A stretch of DNA of 64,000 bases from Bacillota bacterium (lineage in GTDB: Bacteria; Bacillota; Clostridia; Lachnospirales; Lachnospiraceae). The translations under genes were made by a program, and so were the position numbers. The notes beneath the pieces are model-generated. The model did no database searches and was not told the DNA's origin. It saw only the letters and a list, made by a program, of their open reading frames with translations. Location: the NCBI GenBank assembly GCA_023414355.1, contig JAEZOB010000022.1:62001-126000 (forward strand), read 5' to 3'. Shown one piece after another: positions 1 to 8,924 of the stretch (position 1 is the first letter of the stretch; the number at the start of each line of letters is the position of its first letter).

Positions 1-339
1 CGGTTTGTCAGTACAGCAAGGAACGGTATCGGGCTTATCTTGTTAATCCGGTGTTTTGATGGTAAGGAAGAAGTACTTGCGGAGGTTATCCATCAGAAAG
101 AGGAACAGAAGGAGTTAAGGCTTCGTGTTATTGCCAAAAGGCAGGAGCTGCAATTTGCATATAGCCATGACGGTAAGAGTTATCATATCGTTAAGGCGGA
201 TGTGGATGGCAGAATGTTAAGTTCGGATGTAGCGGGCGGATTTGTCGGAACCACCCTAGGGCTGTATTGTTCCTCGTGCGGTATGAGGAGTGCGAATTAT
301 GCAGATTTTGATTGGTTAGAGTATCGAAATCAGGAATAA
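1..339 (+). CDS. GH43-type glycoside hydrolase, C-terminal part only
   Basis: The open frame runs in from the left edge, so only the last 112 residues are present. They match the C-terminal beta-sandwich domain that follows the five-bladed propeller in GH43 beta-xylosidases/arabinofuranosidases (the segments IRCFDGKEEVLAEV, GLYCSSCG and ADFDWLEY). The catalytic propeller lies outside the window, so substrate specificity cannot be read directly. The gene points towards a convergent AraC gene, and just beyond lies a GH3-GH67-uxuB cluster, so a role in cutting xylan or arabinoxylan side chains is a reasonable inference. Family assignment rests on pattern memory of the C-terminal domain. Confidence 0.7.
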   Translation, partial: RFVSTARNGIGLILLIRCFDGKEEVLAEVIHQKEEQKELRLRVIAKRQELQFAYSHDGKSYHIVKADVDGRMLSSDVAGGFVGTTLGLYCSSCGMRSANYADFDWLEYRNQE

Positions 340-375
340 AGAGAAAAGCCTGCTTATTACAGCAGGCTTTTCTCT
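340..375. terminator. Bidirectional terminator between convergent genes
   Basis: A perfect 15-bp inverted repeat (340-354 with 361-375) has a 6-nt loop; the stem holds runs of A and T at its base. It starts right at the stop codon of the GH43 gene and lies about 50 nt from the end of the opposing AraC gene, so it can serve both. Confidence 0.8.
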
Positions 376-426
376 AAAGGAAAGATAATGATACTATGAA
401 AAAAAGATTTACGCATAGTCAGGGGT

Positions 427-1302
427 CTATTCGTGCCCATGATTTCTTCTGCGGTATAGATTCTTAAACTCTGTCGGAGTACATTCCTTCAGGTTCTTGA
501 ATACCCTGTTGAAGGTAGCGATACTTGAGAAACCGGCAAGCATTGCAACCTCTGTAATTGTAAGGTGAGGGTCGAGCAGAAGCTTTTCGGCTTCCTTGAC
601 CCTTCTTTGATTCAGGTAATCATAGAAGGACATATCCGTAAATTGCTTGAATAGTCTGGAGAAGTGGAATTTGCTAAAGCCTGCCACATCAGCAATGGTG
701 TTCAGGGAGATATCTTCCGTATAATTATTATTAATATACTCAAATATGGTATTGAACTTCTCGATATATTCCCTTTGCTTATTTAACTTGACAGCTGGAA
801 ACAGGTTCTCTGTATTCATATACTTACGACCGGTTACAACAAGCATCTGAATAATTAATGCATAGATTGCTTCTTCCCGAAGTGTATTCTTACTTTGGTA
901 TTCGTTCGCCAGCTCATGGAATAGAACTGAAAGCTTCTCATGAATATCCGGTGCAGTTGCCGGTGTGATCAAGCGTGACTGACTTAGTATAGCAAGGATA
1001 TTGGACAGCCCCTTAAGATTGCTGATTAAGGAAAAGTCGAACAGCAGGATCCTTCTTACGCCCTCTGCGGGAGCAATCAATTCATGAAGCTCACCCGGGG
1101 GAATGATCAGAATGTCGCCTTCCTGCAGTAAGTAAGTGGTTTTTCCGATGTTAATGGTATATATGTTCTCAACCGGCATGATCATTTCAATCGCTGTATG
1201 CCAATGTACCGGATAGCTGTCGGTTTCGTGGTTGATATGGAGTAAAATCGAGGAGTGATTCTGATAATCCACCTTCTCAAATATACCGTCCATAATCCGC
1301 AT
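427..1302 (-). CDS. AraC-family transcriptional regulator with cupin sensor domain
   Basis: About 291 residues. The N-terminal half is a cupin-like sugar-sensing domain (a VHWHTAIEMIMP segment, then GDILIIPPGELHEL). The last 100 residues carry two helix-turn-helix units, typical AraC/XylS (VAGFSKFHFSRLFKQF and VAMLAGFSSIATFNRVFK), ending in the CTPTEFKNLY signature. The start at 1302 has an AGGCAGGA ribosome site about 8 nt upstream; an in-frame start at 1386 would add 28 residues without such a site. It sits divergent from the GH3-GH67-uxuB cluster and is a good candidate for its activator, with a xylo-oligosaccharide or uronate as the likely ligand (inference). A close paralogue lies at 61973-62848. 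Confidence 0.85.
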   Translation of the reverse strand: MRIMDGIFEKVDYQNHSSILLHINHETDSYPVHWHTAIEMIMPVENIYTINIGKTTYLLQEGDILIIPPGELHELIAPAEGVRRILLFDFSLISNLKGLSNILAILSQSRLITPATAPDIHEKLSVLFHELANEYQSKNTLREEAIYALIIQMLVVTGRKYMNTENLFPAVKLNKQREYIEKFNTIFEYINNNYTEDISLNTIADVAGFSKFHFSRLFKQFTDMSFYDYLNQRRVKEAEKLLLDPHLTITEVAMLAGFSSIATFNRVFKNLKECTPTEFKNLYRRRNHGHE

Positions 1303-1868
1303 AAAAAATATCCTGCCTTTCAGTATTTTTGCTATATGTGTCTCATAAACGACTATTGTATATACTGTTTGAATATTGCTATACAACTGCTCTTTGACTG
1401 AGTAAATATTGCTATTTGAAGTTAAATTAAAATAGATTGATAATTTATGGAATAGTCAAGGCAATTCCGGGAAATTGACTCCTTAATTGAAGAATAATGT
1501 AGCACCTCTTTAAAAACTATTTTAATATATCTTTTGTGTTTTGTAAATAACATTTGTTAATTGAGTAAATTATTTTGAAAGAATCGCAAAACATGAGATT
1601 ACAATAGCAATTATTGATAGGATAAAAAGCAAATTTTGATATAGACTTATAGTATGAATGAAATTAATAAACCATATTATTGAAACTCAGACTATTTTGT
1701 CGGTTTATATAGGGATGAATAAGAATTTATGCAGAATGGTTCAGTGAGAAAAGCAGTCTCATTGAACCATTCTCGCTAATCGGACTTCCTTTGTATTACC
1801 GACCTTGATTCATGAGATAATATTTCTTTCACCTATAGGATGACAAATTTAATCAGGAGGATATTAAG
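1303..1868. other. 566-nt divergent regulatory region of the xylan cluster
   Basis: AT-rich spacer between the AraC gene and the GH3-GH67-uxuB genes. It must hold both promoters and the AraC binding sites, but no -35/-10 pair stands out clearly. The only strong signal is the hairpin at 1733-1773. The SD site AGGAGG of the GH3 gene ends at about 1860. No further gene is supported. Confidence 0.5.
1733..1773 (+). promoter_or_regulatory. Leader hairpin upstream of GH3 gene
   Basis: A 16-bp stem (1733-1748 with 1758-1773, one G-U pair) with a 9-nt loop, about 95 nt before the GH3 start. No T-tract follows, so it is not a classic terminator. It could be a 5'-UTR stabiliser or, as DNA, a palindromic operator. 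Confidence 0.5.
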
Positions 1869-4028
1869 ATGCAGGATTATAAGGCTTATATGGACGAGTC
1901 TTTGAGCTTTGAAGAGAGAGCAAAGGATCTGGTGTCGAAGATGACCTTGGAAGAAAAGGTTTTCCAGACCCTGCACACCGCACCGGCCATTGAACGACTC
2001 GGTGTAAAGGCGTACAACTGGTGGAACGAGGCCCTTCACGGTGTAGCGCGTGCGGGCGTAGCTACGGTATTCCCTCAGGCGATCGGCCTTGCGGCTACAT
2101 TTGATGAAGATCTGCTGGAGAAAGTGGCTGATACGATCTCCACTGAAGGCAGAGCAAAATTCAATATGCAACAGAAGTATAATGATATGGATATTTATAA
2201 GGGCTTGACCTTCTGGTCTCCTAATGTGAATATCTTCCGCGATCCGAGATGGGGAAGAGGCCATGAGACTTACGGAGAAGATCCTTATTTAAGCTCCAGA
2301 TTGGGAATCAGATTTGTCAACGGCATTCAGGGTCATGATAAGAAATATTTAAAGGCAGCTGCCTGTGCAAAACACTTTGCGGTACATTCCGGGCCCGAGG
2401 ATATCAGACACAGCTTCAATGCCGAGGTCAGCCAGCAGGATTTATACGAGACTTATCTTCCCGCTTTTAAAGCATGTGTGAAGGAAGCTAAAGTAGAGGC
2501 TGTCATGGGTGCATATAACCGAACCAATGGAGAACCCTGCTGTGGAAGTAAAACATTACTCCAGGATATTTTAAGAAATGACTGGGGCTTCCAGGGTCAT
2601 GTAACCTCTGACTGCTGGGCGATTAAGGATTTTCACGAAGGTCATATGGTTACAGCCAATGCAGTGGAGTCTGTTGCGCTCGCGATGAATAATGGCTGTG
2701 ATTTAAACTGTGGCAATATCTACGGTAATCTTTTGTACGCAATCAGAGACGGCTTAGTCAGTGAAGAGACGATCAATACAGCAGTGACTAGACTGGTTAT
2801 GACACGTATGAAGCTTGGCTTGTTTGACGATCAGTCAAAGGTGCCTTTTGGCGATATCACCTATGAACAGGTAGATACCAAAGAGCATAAACTCCTGAAT
2901 CAAGAGGCAGCCAAAAAGTGTATCGTATTATTAAAGAACGAGAAGAATCTTCTTCCTTTGGATAAGCAGAAATTAAAAACTGTCGGAGTCATCGGACCAA
3001 ACGCAGATAACCGCAAGGCTCTTGTAGGGAACTATGAAGGAACTGCCTCCGAGTATGTGACAGTTCTGGAGGGAATCAAAGAATACCTTGGCGAGGATAC
3101 AAGAGTATTTTATTCGGAAGGCTGTCATCTGTTTAAAAAGGGCATTCAGGGACTCTCTACCGGTAATGACAGAATTGCGGAAGCCCGTGCTATCTGCGAT
3201 ATGAGTGATGTGGTAATTGCATGCTTCGGACTGGATCCCGGTCTGGAGGGTGAGGAAGGCGATCAGGGAAATGAATTCGCCAGCGGTGATAAAACAAGCT
3301 TAAATCTTCCGGGCATTCAGGAAGAGGTACTAAAGGTATTAGCTGAGAGCGGCAAACCTGTTGTTCTGGTGTTATTATCAGGCAGTGCATTAAGCATTCC
3401 TTGGGCTGATGAGCATATTCCGGCGATCCTCCAGGGATGGTATCCGGGAGCCCAGGGCGGAAGAGCGATCGCAGAGGTTCTGTTTGGCGAATTTTCACCG
3501 GAGGGTAAGCTACCGGTTACATTCTACCGCACTTCCGAAGAACTGCCTGAATTTACGGATTACAATATGAAGGGAAGAACTTACCGTTACATGACCAATG
3601 AGGCGTTGTATCCTTTTGGGTACGGCTTATCCTATACCTGCTTTGAGTTGAGCAATATTACGGTAGATTCAGAGGAAATCGTCCCCGGCAAAGCAATCAC
3701 TTGTAGTCTTGAGATTATGAATACCGGTGCTTATGCAGGAGCAGAGACAGTACAGGTCTATGTGAGCGGGAAGGCAGAGGGTGCTCCGAAGCATCAGCTG
3801 AAGGGATTGAAAAAGCTTTATCTAAATCCCGGTGAGAAGAAGAGCGTGCAGGTGATCCTACCTGTGGAAGCCTTCGGATTATTTGATAATAGCGGGGAGT
3901 TGGTTCTTCATGAGGGCGAGTACGAGCTTTTCATCGGAAGCAGCCAGCCTGATACCAGAAGTATCAGTTTGACAGGGAAGAGACCATTCATCAAGAAGCT
4001 TCAATCTGAAAAGACTGTTATATTGTAA
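1869..4028 (+). CDS. GH3 beta-xylosidase/beta-glucosidase
   Basis: A 719-residue glycoside hydrolase family 3 enzyme without signal peptide, so probably cytoplasmic. Domain order: (beta/alpha)8 barrel (about 15-310), alpha/beta sandwich (about 345-560) and a fibronectin-III-like C-terminal domain (about 620-705). The nucleophile is Asp248 in the VTSDCW motif; the acid/base candidate is Glu469 in EEGDQGNEF, before LNLPG. The early YNWWNEALHGVARAG and SPNVNIFRDPRWGRG motifs resemble the xylan 1,4-beta-xylosidase branch of GH3 more than cellobiases. It is first of three co-directional genes (GH3, GH67, uxuB), so it likely cuts xylo-oligosaccharides to xylose inside the cell. Start chosen by the AGGAGG site 8 nt upstream. 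Confidence 0.88.
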   Translation: MQDYKAYMDESLSFEERAKDLVSKMTLEEKVFQTLHTAPAIERLGVKAYNWWNEALHGVARAGVATVFPQAIGLAATFDEDLLEKVADTISTEGRAKFNMQQKYNDMDIYKGLTFWSPNVNIFRDPRWGRGHETYGEDPYLSSRLGIRFVNGIQGHDKKYLKAAACAKHFAVHSGPEDIRHSFNAEVSQQDLYETYLPAFKACVKEAKVEAVMGAYNRTNGEPCCGSKTLLQDILRNDWGFQGHVTSDCWAIKDFHEGHMVTANAVESVALAMNNGCDLNCGNIYGNLLYAIRDGLVSEETINTAVTRLVMTRMKLGLFDDQSKVPFGDITYEQVDTKEHKLLNQEAAKKCIVLLKNEKNLLPLDKQKLKTVGVIGPNADNRKALVGNYEGTASEYVTVLEGIKEYLGEDTRVFYSEGCHLFKKGIQGLSTGNDRIAEARAICDMSDVVIACFGLDPGLEGEEGDQGNEFASGDKTSLNLPGIQEEVLKVLAESGKPVVLVLLSGSALSIPWADEHIPAILQGWYPGAQGGRAIAEVLFGEFSPEGKLPVTFYRTSEELPEFTDYNMKGRTYRYMTNEALYPFGYGLSYTCFELSNITVDSEEIVPGKAITCSLEIMNTGAYAGAETVQVYVSGKAEGAPKHQLKGLKKLYLNPGEKKSVQVILPVEAFGLFDNSGELVLHEGEYELFIGSSQPDTRSISLTGKRPFIKKLQSEKTVIL

Positions 4029-4063
4029 AGATTTCGGGTAATATTATACTAGTAAGAGAATAG

Positions 4064-4103
4064 TGGGAGTGTTATTATTCAGGTATTGAATGATATGCTC
4101 CCA
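4064..4103 (+). promoter_or_regulatory. Intercistronic hairpin between GH3 and GH67 genes
   Basis: A stem of about 16 bp (4064-4080 with 4088-4103, one bulge and G-U pairs) lies between the two genes, followed by an AT-rich but not T-run sequence. It may set the relative amounts of the two messages by processing or partial termination. Confidence 0.45.
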
Positions 4104-4155
4104 TTATATATAATTAATGTGTTATACTAATATGCAAGGAAATGAGGAAATGAAA

Positions 4156-6144
4156 ATGAATTATAATCAAGGATGGCTGAATTACCATAAAGTACCTCAA
4201 TTCGGAGATAAAAAGCTTTTGAATAATCTCCATCTATATTGTGAAAGTGTCGAGGAGGGTTCCGCAATTATCCCGAATGCAAAGAAAGAGCTTAAGCGAG
4301 CATTGGCTGGAATGCTTGGAATGGACCTTGACACGGAAAAGCTTAAAGTGACGGAACAGGCTGTGACCGGGATCTCTCATAAAGAAGGCTTTATTCTAAA
4401 GGAGGAGAAATCAGAGATACATATTATCGGAAAGACGGAAGCGGGTCTTCTGTATGGAGTGTATGAATTAATACGAAGAATTGCAGCGGGGAGTACCCTG
4501 CAGGGAATAGATTGTTCAGAATGCCCGAAAAATCCGATTCGTATGCTAAACCACTGGGATAATGCAGACGGCAGCATTGAACGCGGATATGCAGGACAAT
4601 CCTTTTTCTTTGAGAAGGATGAGCTTCTGTTGAATGACAGAACTGTAGATTATGCAAGGCTTGTATCTTCTGCCGGAATCAATGGGGTAGTTATCAACAA
4701 CGTGAATGTACACAGCGGGGCTGCTACGAATTTGATTACGGACCAATACCTTGCAAGGGTAAAGACTTTGGCTGATATCTTCTCCGGATATGGTATCAAG
4801 CTTTTTGTAAGCATCAACTTTGCAGCCCCCATGGAAATTGGAGGACTTTCTACTGCAGATCCCTGTGATCAGGGAGTAGTATTGTGGTGGGAGCAGTGTG
4901 TTGCCAACCTGTATAAGAATATTCCTCAGTTTGGAGGCTTTCTGGTAAAGGCGGATTCCGAAGGCAGACCCGGGCCGTTCACTTATCACAGAACACATGC
5001 AGACGGAGCCAATCTCCTAGCCAGAGCGCTTAAGCCCTATGGCGGACTTCTGATCTGGCGCTGCTTCGTATATAACTGCCAGCAGGATTGGCGGGATTAC
5101 AAGACGGATCGTGCAAGAGCTGCTTATGACAATTTCAGTAAGCTGGATGGACTCTTTGAAGAGAATGTCATCCTTCAGATCAAGAATGGACCGATGGATT
5201 TCCAGGTGAGAGAACCTGTTACTCCGTTATTCGGGGGTCTGAAGAAAACGAATCAGATACTTGAGGTTCAGGCTGCGCAGGAATATACCGGACAGCAGAA
5301 GCATGTATGCTACCTGATCCCCATGTGGAAGGAAGTGCTAGACTTTAATACCTATGGAGAAAAATCCGCCGCAACGGTAGCGGATATCGTATCCGGCAGA
5401 ACCTATGGACAGGTGAATTGCGGAATGGCTGCCGTCGCAAATACCGGTAATGATTTTAACTGGACCGGGCATGATCTGGCAGCAGCTAACTTATATGGCT
5501 TCGGACGCCTTTGCTGGAATACGGAGCTGACTGCCGAAGGGATTGCGAAGGAATGGATACAGCTTACCTATCTATGGGATGATAGGATTCTGAAGGTGCT
5601 GCTGGATATCCTGATGAAATCCTGGCTGACTTATGAGAAATACACCTCTCCGCTTGGCATCGGCTGGATGGTGAATCCAAACAACCATTATGGACCAAAT
5701 GTAGACGGCTATGAATATGACAGGTGGGGAACCTATCACAGAGCTGACCGCAACGGTCTTGGCGTAGATCGTACCAAGGCAGGAACAGGCTATGCTTCAC
5801 AGTATAACGAACCGAATGCCTCCATGTATGAGAATGTAGCAACCTGTCCTGAGGAGCTGCTGTTATTCTTCCATTATATTCACTATGACTATGTGTTGAA
5901 GAATGGAAAGACCTTAATCCAGCACATCTATGACACTCATTTTGAGGGTGTGGAAGAGGTGGAGGGCATGCTTACAGCGTTAAAGGAGCTAACAGGGCTG
6001 CTTCCAGAGGATGTCTTTGAGCGGCTTAGCAAACGGTTTGCACTTCAGCTTGAAAGTGCTAAGGAATGGCGTGACAGAGTAAATACTTATTTTTACCGTA
6101 AATCTGGAGAGGAAGACGGTAAAAACCGAATGATTTATAAATAA
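4156..6144 (+). CDS. aguA: GH67 alpha-glucuronidase
   Basis: About 662 residues, the usual length for GH67, without signal peptide. The enzyme removes (4-O-methyl)-glucuronic acid from the non-reducing end of aldouronic acids derived from glucuronoxylan. Catalytic residues fit the family: general acid Glu269 in KADSEGRPGP, and the pair Asp348 (MDFQVREP) and Glu376 (AAQEYTGQ); the spacings of 79 and 28 residues agree with those known for the Geobacillus enzyme (E285, D364, E392). In-frame ATGs at 4117, 4132, 4150 and 4156 are possible; 4156 has GAGG at 8 nt, 4150 has AAGGA at 9 nt. It lies between a GH3 xylosidase and uxuB, which takes the uronate product further. Confidence 0.92.
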   Translation: MNYNQGWLNYHKVPQFGDKKLLNNLHLYCESVEEGSAIIPNAKKELKRALAGMLGMDLDTEKLKVTEQAVTGISHKEGFILKEEKSEIHIIGKTEAGLLYGVYELIRRIAAGSTLQGIDCSECPKNPIRMLNHWDNADGSIERGYAGQSFFFEKDELLLNDRTVDYARLVSSAGINGVVINNVNVHSGAATNLITDQYLARVKTLADIFSGYGIKLFVSINFAAPMEIGGLSTADPCDQGVVLWWEQCVANLYKNIPQFGGFLVKADSEGRPGPFTYHRTHADGANLLARALKPYGGLLIWRCFVYNCQQDWRDYKTDRARAAYDNFSKLDGLFEENVILQIKNGPMDFQVREPVTPLFGGLKKTNQILEVQAAQEYTGQQKHVCYLIPMWKEVLDFNTYGEKSAATVADIVSGRTYGQVNCGMAAVANTGNDFNWTGHDLAAANLYGFGRLCWNTELTAEGIAKEWIQLTYLWDDRILKVLLDILMKSWLTYEKYTSPLGIGWMVNPNNHYGPNVDGYEYDRWGTYHRADRNGLGVDRTKAGTGYASQYNEPNASMYENVATCPEELLLFFHYIHYDYVLKNGKTLIQHIYDTHFEGVEEVEGMLTALKELTGLLPEDVFERLSKRFALQLESAKEWRDRVNTYFYRKSGEEDGKNRMIYK

Positions 6145-6220
6145 GATGATCAGTCAGGAATGAACTGTGATACGAATAGATTGTGATTTGGGATGAAACC
6201 CGGAAAGGTACAGGTGAAGT

Positions 6221-7825
6221 ATGAGGTTACTGAATTATGATCAGACATGGAAAACGAAGGGCTATGAATTACCTGAATATGACAGAGCAAAGGTAAGGAA
6301 AGCTACGATAGAGAAGCCGACCTGGCTTCATTTCGGTGCAGGCAATATCTTTCGCGGTTTTCCTGCTGCTGATTTGCAGAAGCTACTTAATGACGGTAGC
6401 TATGATAAAGGTGTGATTGTTGCGGAGGGCTTCGATTATGAGATTATCGAGAAGGCGTATCAGCCCTTTGATGATTTAAGCCTTCTGGTGGTGCTGAAGG
6501 CAAACGGCAGCATCGAGAAGAAGGTGATTGGCAGTGTCATAGAGTCTTTGGCTGCCGACAGTGACAGGGCTCCTGAGTGGAACAGACTAAAGGAAATTAT
6601 GCAAAACCCCTCTCTTCAGATGGTTAGCTTTACCATTACAGAAAAAGGCTATAGTCTCGTGGATTCGAAGGGGGACTATCAGGGAGTTGTTCTTAAGGAT
6701 TTCCAATGTGGACCGGAGAAGCCCGGTAATATTATGGGGAAGGTTACGGCGCTCCTCTATGAAAGATATCTTGCAGGCGGTGCTCCAATCGCTATGGTCA
6801 GTATGGATAACTGCTCCCATAACGGAGATAAGCTGTTCGCAGCCGTAGAGACCTATGCGAAACATTGGATCAGTAACGGTTTTATGAATGAAGGCTTCCT
6901 GGCTTATATCACTGATTCCGGGAAGGTGTCATTTCCCTGGAGTATGATCGATAAGATTACTCCGAGACCGGATGATAAGGTGAAGCTGATGCTGCAGGAG
7001 GACGGTTTTAAGGATACGGACTTAATTATTACAGGTAAGAATACTTATACCGCTGCTTTTGTCAATGCGGAGGAGACAGAATATCTGGTCATCGAAGATC
7101 TGTTCCCGAACGGAAGACCTCCTTTTGAAAAAGCAGGGTTCCTCTTCACCGACAGAGAGACGGTAGATAAGGTTGAAAGAATGAAGGTATGTACCTGCCT
7201 GAATCCCCTCCATACCGCGCTTGCGATCTATGGCTGCCTTCTGTCCTATACGACGATTTGGCAGGAAATGAGAGATGATGAGCTGGTGAAGCTAGTGAAT
7301 AAGATCGGCTATGTCGAGGGCATGCCGGTAGTTGTGAATCCGGGAGTTCTAAATCCTCAGGAGTTTATCGGTGCGGTACTGGAGCGGCGTCTGCCGAATC
7401 CCTTTATGCCGGATGCGCCCCAACGTATCGCAACGGATACCTCGCAAAAGTTGCCAATCCGCTTCGGCGAGACGATCAAGGCTTACCATCTCAGCAAAGA
7501 GCTGAAAGTAACTGACTTAACCTTTATTCCTTTGGTGCTTGCAGGTTGGTGCAGATATCTGATGGGTGTGGATGATAATGGAGAGGAATTTACCCCCAGT
7601 CCCGATCCGATGCTGACGGAGATGCAGGAGCATGTGAAGGAAATCAGGCTCGGTGATCAGACACTGCCTAAGGATGTTTTGAAGCCGATTCTGTCTGATG
7701 ACAAGATATTTGCCGTCAACCTTTATGAAGTAGGGATTGGTGAGAAGGTGGAAAAGATGTTCCTTGAATTGATTGCAGGAAAAGGGGCAGTAAGAAATAC
7801 GCTAAAGAAATATCTGAGTGAGTAA
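6221..7825 (+). CDS. uxuB: Fructuronate reductase (mannitol dehydrogenase family)
   Basis: A 534-residue member of the long-chain mannitol dehydrogenase/mannonate oxidoreductase family. The N-terminal Rossmann motif HFGAGNIFRGF (about 37-47) binds NAD(H); the SMDNCSHNGDKL segment is typical of the branch acting on fructuronate/tagaturonate. The length matches Firmicutes UxuB better than the shorter E. coli enzyme. It reduces D-fructuronate to D-mannonate, the step after isomerisation of glucuronate freed by the upstream GH67. uxaC, uxuA and kdgK homologues are not in the window. Translation is set by AGGTG 5 nt before ATG 6221. It is the last gene of the cluster. Confidence 0.85.
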   Translation: MRLLNYDQTWKTKGYELPEYDRAKVRKATIEKPTWLHFGAGNIFRGFPAADLQKLLNDGSYDKGVIVAEGFDYEIIEKAYQPFDDLSLLVVLKANGSIEKKVIGSVIESLAADSDRAPEWNRLKEIMQNPSLQMVSFTITEKGYSLVDSKGDYQGVVLKDFQCGPEKPGNIMGKVTALLYERYLAGGAPIAMVSMDNCSHNGDKLFAAVETYAKHWISNGFMNEGFLAYITDSGKVSFPWSMIDKITPRPDDKVKLMLQEDGFKDTDLIITGKNTYTAAFVNAEETEYLVIEDLFPNGRPPFEKAGFLFTDRETVDKVERMKVCTCLNPLHTALAIYGCLLSYTTIWQEMRDDELVKLVNKIGYVEGMPVVVNPGVLNPQEFIGAVLERRLPNPFMPDAPQRIATDTSQKLPIRFGETIKAYHLSKELKVTDLTFIPLVLAGWCRYLMGVDDNGEEFTPSPDPMLTEMQEHVKEIRLGDQTLPKDVLKPILSDDKIFAVNLYEVGIGEKVEKMFLELIAGKGAVRNTLKKYLSE

Positions 7826-7911
7826 AATTTTATGTAACCATTCATAATCCCGAGAAGATGACTTTGGGTTAATTGTGAGTGTTCAGGAATGTGATATTTA
7901 CTGATATCAAT

Positions 7912-7986
7912 AGCTACTGTTTTGACTATATAAGTCTGGTTACGTTATGTATACCGATTTTTATTTGTTGAAGCAGTAGCTTTTTT
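7912..7986 (+). terminator. Candidate terminator with large structured loop
   Basis: AGCTACTG at 7912-7919 pairs perfectly with CAGTAGCT at 7974-7981, which runs straight into six T residues. The 54-nt loop has an inner GAC-GTC hairpin (7924-7936). The long loop makes it an unusual intrinsic terminator for the uxuB unit. Confidence 0.4.
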
Positions 7987-8021
7987 AGTTTTATAGAATT
8001 ATCTGGTGTTCCTCCCGGGGG

Positions 8022-8050
8022 TTGTCGAATAACGAAAGAAATAGTATAAT
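8022..8050 (+). promoter_or_regulatory. Sigma-A-type promoter of the two-component/ABC operon
   Basis: TTGTCG (8022-8027) and TATAAT (8045-8050) are separated by exactly 17 nt. Transcription would start near 8057, giving a leader of about 150 nt before the TTG start of the response regulator. Confidence 0.65.
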
Positions 8051-8086
8051 CTGGAAGTAGAGAAAGAATGGGATAAGTTAAGTGCT

Positions 8087-8165
8087 GGAAAAGATAAGAA
8101 CGGAAAAAGATAAGAAACAGAATAAGAAACAGTAAAAGATAAGAACAGTAAAAGAAATAGACAGG
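8087..8165 (+). repeat. Degenerate A/G-rich repeats in the leader
   Basis: Four to five imperfect copies of a unit like AAAAGATAAGAACAG are arranged in tandem, almost all purine on the + strand. It lies in the 5' leader of the response regulator message, just before a strong SD (GGGGAAGGGGAG). Confidence 0.55.
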
Positions 8166-8207
8166 AAGAGCAACGATAGGAATAATAACGGGGAAGGGGA
8201 GCTTGAG

Positions 8208-8924
8208 TTGGACACGATACTAATCATAGAGGATGACGAAGGATTAAGCAGAGGGATCTGTTTTACCCTGACCAAAGAGAATTATAACATTGTTGCAGCT
8301 GCCTCATTGAATCAGGGCAGGCAGGTGATGCGCACAAATAAGCCGGATCTGATCCTGTTAGATGTCAATCTTCCTGATGGCGATGGCTTTACCTTCTGCA
8401 AGGAAATTCGGGAGGAAATAAGTGTTCCGATTATTATGCTGACTGCTCGGGATTTGGAGACTGATCAGATCATCGGCCTTACGGTTGGTGCAGACGATTA
8501 TATCACAAAGCCTTTTTCCTTATCCGTGTTGAAGGCCAGAATAGCAGCGCAGCTTAGGAGAAATCATCTGTTGCAGGAGGGGGCTTCTCAGATAAAGCTG
8601 CAATGGCTTACCTCCGCCAATATCCGGCTGTGTAAGGATAACTGCAAGGTATATAAGTATGAGGAGGAAGTAGATTTGAGTGTTACGGAATACCGCATAC
8701 TTAAGCTTTTTCTGGAACATCAGGGACAGATACTTTTGAAGGAACAGATCCTGGAGGCTGTGTGGGATGCTGAGGGGAATTTTGTAGATGAGAATACTCT
8801 TCCGGTAAATATCAGACGACTTCGCAAGAAGCTGGAGGAGGACCCATCGAAGCCGGAGCTGATCAAAACTGTCCATGGAATGGGCTATATCTGGGCAGAA
8901 GGAGCGAAAAGAGATGAAGACTAG
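8208..8924 (+). CDS. OmpR/PhoB-family response regulator
   Basis: 238 residues: receiver domain (about 3-115) with the acidic pair near the N-terminus (IEDDEG), the phospho-acceptor Asp in LILLDVNLPDG, the conserved Thr in MLTARD and Lys in ITKPF, followed by a winged-helix DNA-binding domain (about 135-232, ending in KTVHGMGYIW). The start is TTG, chosen because a very strong SD (GGGGAAGGGGAG) lies about 7 nt upstream. It overlaps the kinase gene by 11 nt and precedes an ABC exporter, so it most likely controls that exporter in response to a cell-envelope stress or peptide (inference). Confidence 0.92.
   Translation: MDTILIIEDDEGLSRGICFTLTKENYNIVAAASLNQGRQVMRTNKPDLILLDVNLPDGDGFTFCKEIREEISVPIIMLTARDLETDQIIGLTVGADDYITKPFSLSVLKARIAAQLRRNHLLQEGASQIKLQWLTSANIRLCKDNCKVYKYEEEVDLSVTEYRILKLFLEHQGQILLKEQILEAVWDAEGNFVDENTLPVNIRRLRKKLEEDPSKPELIKTVHGMGYIWAEGAKRDED

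Larger units (their letters stand above)
7826..8207. other. Intergenic region with candidate terminator, promoter and purine-rich leader
   Basis: 382 nt between uxuB and the response regulator. It holds a branched hairpin ending in a T-run (7912-7986), a good promoter (8022-8050) and a repetitive A/G-rich leader (8087-8165). No gene is supported here. Confidence 0.6.
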
